A DNA stretch of 64,000 bases from Bacteroidales bacterium. GTDB taxonomy: Bacteria; Bacteroidota; Bacteroidia; Bacteroidales; UBA3824. Positions 60,342-64,000 of this stretch are shown here, in pieces. Both the position numbers and the translations under genes were made by a program. How positions within the stretch are numbered: the first letter of the stretch is position 1; each line of letters begins with the position of its first letter. The notes below the pieces were generated by a model. The model made no database searches, was not told the origin of the DNA, and saw only the letters and a program-made list of their open reading frames with translations. The stretch covers positions 1 to 64,000 of the forward strand of contig JAEDDH010000010.1 in the NCBI GenBank assembly GCA_016293845.1, written 5' to 3'.

Positions 60342-60644
60342 ATGGTAAAGCACATTATTCTCTGGCAGTTGAAAGACGAACTCACTGCCGAACAGAAAGC
60401 CGAAGCCAAGGCCGCTATCAAAAACGGTTTGGAAGGCTTGAAGGGCAAAGTTCCCGGATTAAAGGAAATCAAGGTAAACATCAATCCCTTAGCATCATCT
60501 AATGCCGACGTTATGTTGGATTCGTTGATGGAAAGCGAGGAGGCATTGAAAGGTTACGCCGTTCACCCCGACCACGTGGCTGTGGCTACCGGCATTGTCC
60601 GTCCCAATGTAAAACTCCGCGTTTGTATGGATTACGAGGTGTAA
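60342..60644 (+). CDS. Dabb (stress-responsive A/B barrel) protein
   Basis: A 100-residue protein with the family start MVKHIILWQLKDELTAEQ, then GLKEIKVNINPLASSNADVML and VHPDHVAVATGIVRPNVKLRVCMDY. Dabb proteins are small dimeric ferredoxin-like barrels of mostly unknown function, sometimes linked to stress. It sits 8 bases after the arabinofuranosidase gene, so cotranscription is likely. Confidence 0.92.
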   Translation: MVKHIILWQLKDELTAEQKAEAKAAIKNGLEGLKGKVPGLKEIKVNINPLASSNADVMLDSLMESEEALKGYAVHPDHVAVATGIVRPNVKLRVCMDYEV

Positions 60645-60653
60645 TTTTTTATG

Positions 60654-60689
60654 GGATATGGCAAAAAATGTATGCCATATCCTTTTTTT
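60654..60689 (+). terminator. Terminator of the arabinofuranosidase–Dabb operon
   Basis: GGATATGGCA (60654-60663) pairs with TGCCATATCC (60673-60682), then seven T. Confidence 0.92.
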
Positions 60690-60692
60690 CTT

Positions 60693-60700
60693 TACTTTTG
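60693..60700 (+). promoter_or_regulatory. Promoter box of the structured RNA
   Basis: TACTTTTG directly after the terminator at 60654-60689. It predicts a transcript start near 60706. Confidence 0.5.
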
Positions 60701-60705
60701 CAAAA

Positions 60706-60980
60706 ACATCAACGTATAATTTATGGCATAACAAAAAACATTAACATACGGCATTAACTATTATTCGCGTTCAAAACAAAAGCGTAGGAAACTGTTGATT
60801 TTGAAAATCGGATAACAGCGTTTGCGGAGTGTCATTGATACTCTTTCCACTAATCATTTGTTAATGCTCGCAACCATAACGGTGCGGGCTTACAAATTAT
60901 CTATGATTAGTGGACGGAGTTCATCCTACGCTCTCCGTGAACGCGAGTAGATGAAATAAGGCCTGCGCCTTTTTCTTTTT
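60706..60980 (+). ncRNA. Candidate structured small RNA (unassigned family)
   Basis: A gene-free stretch with nested perfect inverted repeats. The closing stems are CGCGTTC (60766-60772) with GAACGCG (60939-60945), and AGCGTAGGA (60781-60789) with TCCTACGCT (60924-60932). Inside are hairpins CTGTTGATT/AATC..AACAG (60792-60818) and GAGT/ACTC (60827-60843). A long arm, CCACTAATCAT (60847-60857) with ATGATTAGTGG (60903-60913), continues inward through TTGT-AA/TTACAA and GCTCGCA/TGCGGGC to the loop ATAAC. A short hairpin plus T-tract (60958-60980) ends it. It has its own promoter box. The long arm and closing stem recall 6S RNA, but the two hairpins on one side do not fit well. It could also act as a leader of the XRE gene at 61022. 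Confidence 0.7.
60958..60980 (+). terminator. Terminator of the structured RNA
   Basis: AAGGC (60958-60962) pairs with GCCTT (60967-60971), followed by T-rich sequence. Confidence 0.6.
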
Positions 60981-61021
60981 TCTTTCGCGGTATTAGTTCT
61001 TGCTCTTTAATACAGCGAATT

Positions 61022-61249
61022 ATGCACATAGGGCATATCATAGAACAGGAGCTTCAAAAACGCGGCTGCACAAAAACGTGGCTCGCCAAGCAACTCTATT
61101 GTCATCGTACAAATGTAGGAAACATTCTCAAACGTCAGAGCATCGACACCGAGCAACTATTGAAAATATCTGAGATTCTTGGCGTGGATTTTTTCGTGTA
61201 TTATGTAAATGAATATGAAGACCGTGAAAATAATTCTCGTTTGCGATAA
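61022..61249 (+). CDS. XRE-family DNA-binding protein
   Basis: A 75-residue protein that is almost entirely a Cro/cI-type helix-turn-helix: IIEQELQKRGCTKTWLAKQL, then CHRTNVGNILKRQSIDTEQLL, then ISEILGVDFF. There is no sensor domain. It stands alone 40 bases after the structured RNA terminator, and no phage or toxin gene is next to it. It may be cotranscribed with, or regulated by, the RNA upstream. Targets are unknown. Confidence 0.85.
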   Translation: MHIGHIIEQELQKRGCTKTWLAKQLYCHRTNVGNILKRQSIDTEQLLKISEILGVDFFVYYVNEYEDRENNSRLR

Positions 61250-61328
61250 TTATTTGCTACAAAATCCGTAGGATGGGTATTGAATAATGCTGTTATTTTG
61301 CGGTATAAAAAATTAAACTCCAACTAAT

Positions 61329-61957
61329 ATGAAAAAGAAAATAATTTTATTGGCAGCCGCTATTGCAGGATTGACGAGTATTGCATCGGCGCAAAAGACC
61401 ACCACTGTTCTTGAAGTAAACGTTACTGAGGCAAGAACTACCGATGCTGTAACAAGAGTTCACGCACGTCCCATAGTTTGTGACGTTAAAATGAAGACCT
61501 ATCAACAAGGTGCCGATTGGTGCAGAGAAAGTGATTTTAATCTCATTGACAAATCAACCAACCGTTTTACAGATTTTTGGTTCTTGACAACAGAAGACCT
61601 CAACGCCTTTATAAGCAACGATGGTAGAACCACAATGGACGAATTAACCGTTCAATTAAGAAGTTACGGAATGTTTCGTTCGCAGCAATACCACAAATGC
61701 GATGTTGTGATTGCCCCGATTTTAACTGGCGTTCTGCATCGAATGATGAAAAGCAGAAGCGTGGTGCCCACTATGTGGTAACAATCAGCGGATACGCAGC
61801 TGATTTTGTAAACTTCAAAAACGCATCCGACGAAGACCTCAACCTTATTATCAAAAACGACAACATAGGTAGCCGTGGATATGGTAGCAACGGTCTGATT
61901 CCTATTATGTCTAATGCCAAGCCAACCGACTTTACCATTCACGGAACAACAGAATAA
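61329..61957 (+). pseudogene. Exported hypothetical protein, frameshifted
   Basis: The signal peptide MKKKIILLAAAIAGLTSIASA is followed by a mature part that reads normally to VVIAPI near 61719. There one T is missing (four where five are needed), and the true continuation FNWRSASNDEKQKRGAHYVV, then SGYAADFVNFKNASDEDL, runs in another frame to the stop at 61955. The restored length is 209 residues. I recognise no family. It precedes the equally broken outer-membrane gene by 30 bases, so they were probably an operon. Confidence 0.75.
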
Positions 61958-61987
61958 ATTATATAACCCAATAACAATAGAAAAAAG

Positions 61988-63106
61988 ATGAAAAAGATAT
62001 TTTTATTACTGACGGCACTTGTTTCGTTCGCCACAGTGTCAAATGCGCAGATTGTACGTTCAAAAAGCAGCAAAACCGTTACCACAACAGTTGAAAAAGA
62101 ACCAACTGAAACTATAAAGTATATGAGGCTCGGACTTAACTTGATGAAAATCGGCGGCGATGGCGTTTCTGATGCGACAAAAAACTATATGAAATCAAAC
62201 CTTGGTTACCAAATAATCTGGGGTTTTGAAAAACCTCTCGGTCCACTTTTCTGGGGAATGGAATATGGTCTCAGTTCGCGTGGCTACAAATTAGAATTTG
62301 GCAATGAGGATGAAAAACTGTTTGTCCACAGTGGTATTTTTTCTCCTTTTAATCTTGGCTACAAATATGGAATAACCGACGAATTGGCAGTTGAAGGGCA
62401 CGTAGGCGCATACATAAGCGGTGACTATTTTGGTAAATACAAAGAAACTGATGAAGATGGAGAATCCTATGAAGCATCAATTTATGACTTTGATGATTGG
62501 TAGTATCTTGATGCAGGTATGCAGTTCGGTTTTGGTTTGTGGTATAACCAAATTGGCATTGACTTTCTCATCCAAAAAGGATTTATAAATATGTTTGAAG
62601 ATGTTAAATTTCACACCTCCAATTTTATGATTCGTTTTGGAGTTGCATTCTTCTTTTCTACTGCATTTCGTGTAGCCGACAAACACGTGTATGTAAACCA
62701 AACAGATTTGAAAGCAATTCCGCAGATTTCCATTACTAAGAAAGAGATTGGAATGGAAAAATATGCTGAATTAAAAAAAACTTCCGACAAGGCAATAGTT
62801 GACGAGTTTAACGTTTTGAATAACGATTTGATGCAAGAAATATGCGACTTTATCGGTTCCAACACTCCTGAGTCAATGATAACAAATTGGGATAATATTG
62901 TATCAAAACGTGTTACTGAGGGTATGACTATGACCGAGACCAAACTTGCTTTGGGACCTCCTCAATCTGAAGTGGAAGGTAACACAGAAACACAATGGAT
63001 ATACGGTTTATCGCTGATTGTTTATTTTGATGACGGTAAAGATTATAATCAAGCAACCAAAACTTTTGTAAAGAGAGATAAAAAAGTTACAAGAATTTTG
63101 AGATAG
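61988..63106 (+). pseudogene. Outer-membrane barrel-type protein interrupted by TAG
   Basis: The signal peptide MKKIFLLLTALVSFATVSNA is followed by barrel-like strands (YQIIWGFEKPLGPLFWGMEYG, NLGYKYGITDELAVEGHVGAYI). At 62501 a TAG interrupts the frame after DFDDW. The same frame continues YLDAGMQFGFGLWYNQIGID, NFMIRFGVAFFFSTAF, and a C-terminal extension with MTETKLALGPPQSEVEGN that resembles an SmpA/BamE-type small domain. The restored length is about 372 residues. A single nonsense change would account for it. Confidence 0.75.
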
Positions 63107-63192
63107 TTTTCAGCACAATATTAATGAGCACTTTTTTCACGTAATTTTGGGGACGGATTATTTATTAATTCGCTCGTTTTTTTATAATTCTG

Positions 63193-64000
63193 TTATTTTT
63201 TCACAATCTCATACCTTTTGTGAAAATACATAAACAGCAAGCACCCCGTTATTTCAAAAGGAATACCCCACGCGGCAGAGACGTTTTCGGCGCAGCCTGC
63301 AAGTATAGGCAGTCCGCCCAAGAACGCTCCTGCCGCGTTTCCTACATTAAATGCCACCTGCACAAGCGCACCGCCGAGTTTTTCACCGCCCTTGCCGTGC
63401 TTGATGATGAGAAATTGCTGCGGCGACGATAGCGCAAACAAACAGAATGTGCTCATAAACATCATCGCCACCATTATCCACGGATTGGCTCCAAATATCA
63501 GTATCACAGTGAGAATCACAGCCGTAGAGCCTTGAATAATACCAGCCACAAGTCCCATAGGATAATGGTCGCAAATCTTGCCCGAAATCAAGTTGCCCGC
63601 CACCATACCTGCACCTGCCGTTACCATAAGTATGGGCAAGGTGTTTTCTGAAAAACCTGCCACATTGGTGAGTATCGGGTTGATATACGAATACATACAG
63701 AATATTCCGCAATTGCCTGTAAACGTGGCGAATATCACAAGCCACGGCGCAAGGTGTTTTAAGAATTTAAAACGGTCGCGCACACGCTGTGTAATCTCGT
63801 TTTCTACATCGGGAACAAACATCTTGATGCCGATACCCGTTACGAGAGCCGCCGCAGCCACCAACATAAATATAGTGCGCCACGAAAAATTGTTGCTCAA
63901 AAACGTTCCCACAGGCACTCCCAGCAGGTTTGCTACCGTCATACCCGACACCATAATGGCAATAGCGGTAGATTCTTTGCCCTTTCCTCCAAGTTTAGAG
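63193..64000 (-). CDS. MFS transporter, C-terminal part (cut by window end)
   Basis: A 269-codon C-terminal portion of a major-facilitator transporter of the DHA1/AraJ-like sugar- or drug-efflux group. It has about eight membrane helices, the motif LLGVPVGTFLSNNFSWRTIFM (motif C-like region), and GNLISGKICDHYP. The frame continues unbroken to the window edge (KLGGKGKESTAIAIMVSG), so the start lies outside. The substrate is unknown. The long intergenic gap to the broken barrel gene holds nothing notable. Confidence 0.9.
   Translation of the reverse strand, partial: SKLGGKGKESTAIAIMVSGMTVANLLGVPVGTFLSNNFSWRTIFMLVAAAALVTGIGIKMFVPDVENEITQRVRDRFKFLKHLAPWLVIFATFTGNCGIFCMYSYINPILTNVAGFSENTLPILMVTAGAGMVAGNLISGKICDHYPMGLVAGIIQGSTAVILTVILIFGANPWIMVAMMFMSTFCLFALSSPQQFLIIKHGKGGEKLGGALVQVAFNVGNAAGAFLGGLPILAGCAENVSAAWGIPFEITGCLLFMYFHKRYEIVKK

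Noticed and set aside
62501..62503. TAG recoding, as in some phages of Bacteroidales
   Set aside because: Intact housekeeping genes show no in-frame TAG, and neighbouring genes carry ordinary frameshifts, so decay is simpler.

Overview
The window looks like chromosome from a member of the order Bacteroidales. Evidence for this is the recurring TAnnTTTG promoter box upstream of genes on both strands, a MurF–alanine racemase fusion, a GldB-type lipoprotein, TonB-dependent and other outer-membrane barrels, Bacteroidetes families (DUF5723, DUF6261-like, DUF6427-like), and tRNA genes without an encoded CCA. The base composition is moderately AT-rich, with very AT-rich intergenic stretches. I see no rRNA, CRISPR array, complete insertion sequence or prophage.

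Layout. 1-3.3 kb: a DUF6261-like gene, tRNA-Gln, a RelE/ParE toxin-antitoxin pair, two tRNA-Phe genes and a coiled-coil protein. 3.5-9.9 kb: lepA, a TonB-dependent receptor and a STAND/NACHT-like ATPase. 10-15.3 kb: a three-gene envelope operon. 15.7-23.5 kb: ADP-ribosylglycohydrolase, an MscS channel, a tRNA-dihydrouridine synthase, a lysozyme, ubiX with a small barrel, and an unusual membrane protein that combines a nuclease-like domain, TPRs and a WG-like domain. 24.3-26.7 kb: a gene graveyard holding remnants of a MoxR/VWA pair and of an ATPase module. 26.8-28.4 kb: class I fumarase. 28.6-37.1 kb: a same-strand block with an OB-type lipoprotein, an FHA protein, a PP2C phosphatase, a Ser/Thr kinase, a MurF-like/Alr fusion whose MurF part has lost its P-loop, and a sigma-like/anti-sigma-like pair. 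37.2-41.9 kb: a broken small membrane gene, two tandem GTPases (the first frameshifted), PrsW and truA. 41.9-50.8 kb: glyS, an aminotransferase, membrane proteins, a frameshifted outer-membrane barrel and an Rpn-type nuclease with a 16-unit tetrapeptide repeat. 51-60.6 kb: purD, a broken AAA-like gene, a second DUF6261-like gene, valS, gldB, a PIN-domain toxin-antitoxin pair, a GH51 arabinofuranosidase and a Dabb protein. 60.7-64 kb: a strongly structured candidate RNA with its own promoter and terminator, an XRE regulator, two broken secreted-protein genes and the end of an MFS transporter.

Two loci deserve most attention. The kinase/phosphatase/FHA block is a set of membrane-spanning signalling proteins with cytoplasmic phospho-signalling domains and periplasmic sensor-like domains (LysM-like, SH3-like). 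It lies next to a peptidoglycan-precursor enzyme carrying a pseudo-ligase domain. The intergenic RNA at about 60.7-61.0 kb folds from nested perfect inverted repeats and contains an alternative pairing that would compete with its closing stem.

Accessory genes in this window are repeatedly broken by single-base indels or stop codons, while all the large housekeeping genes are intact. This argues for real gene decay rather than uniform sequencing error, although a few homopolymer-associated frameshifts could be either.
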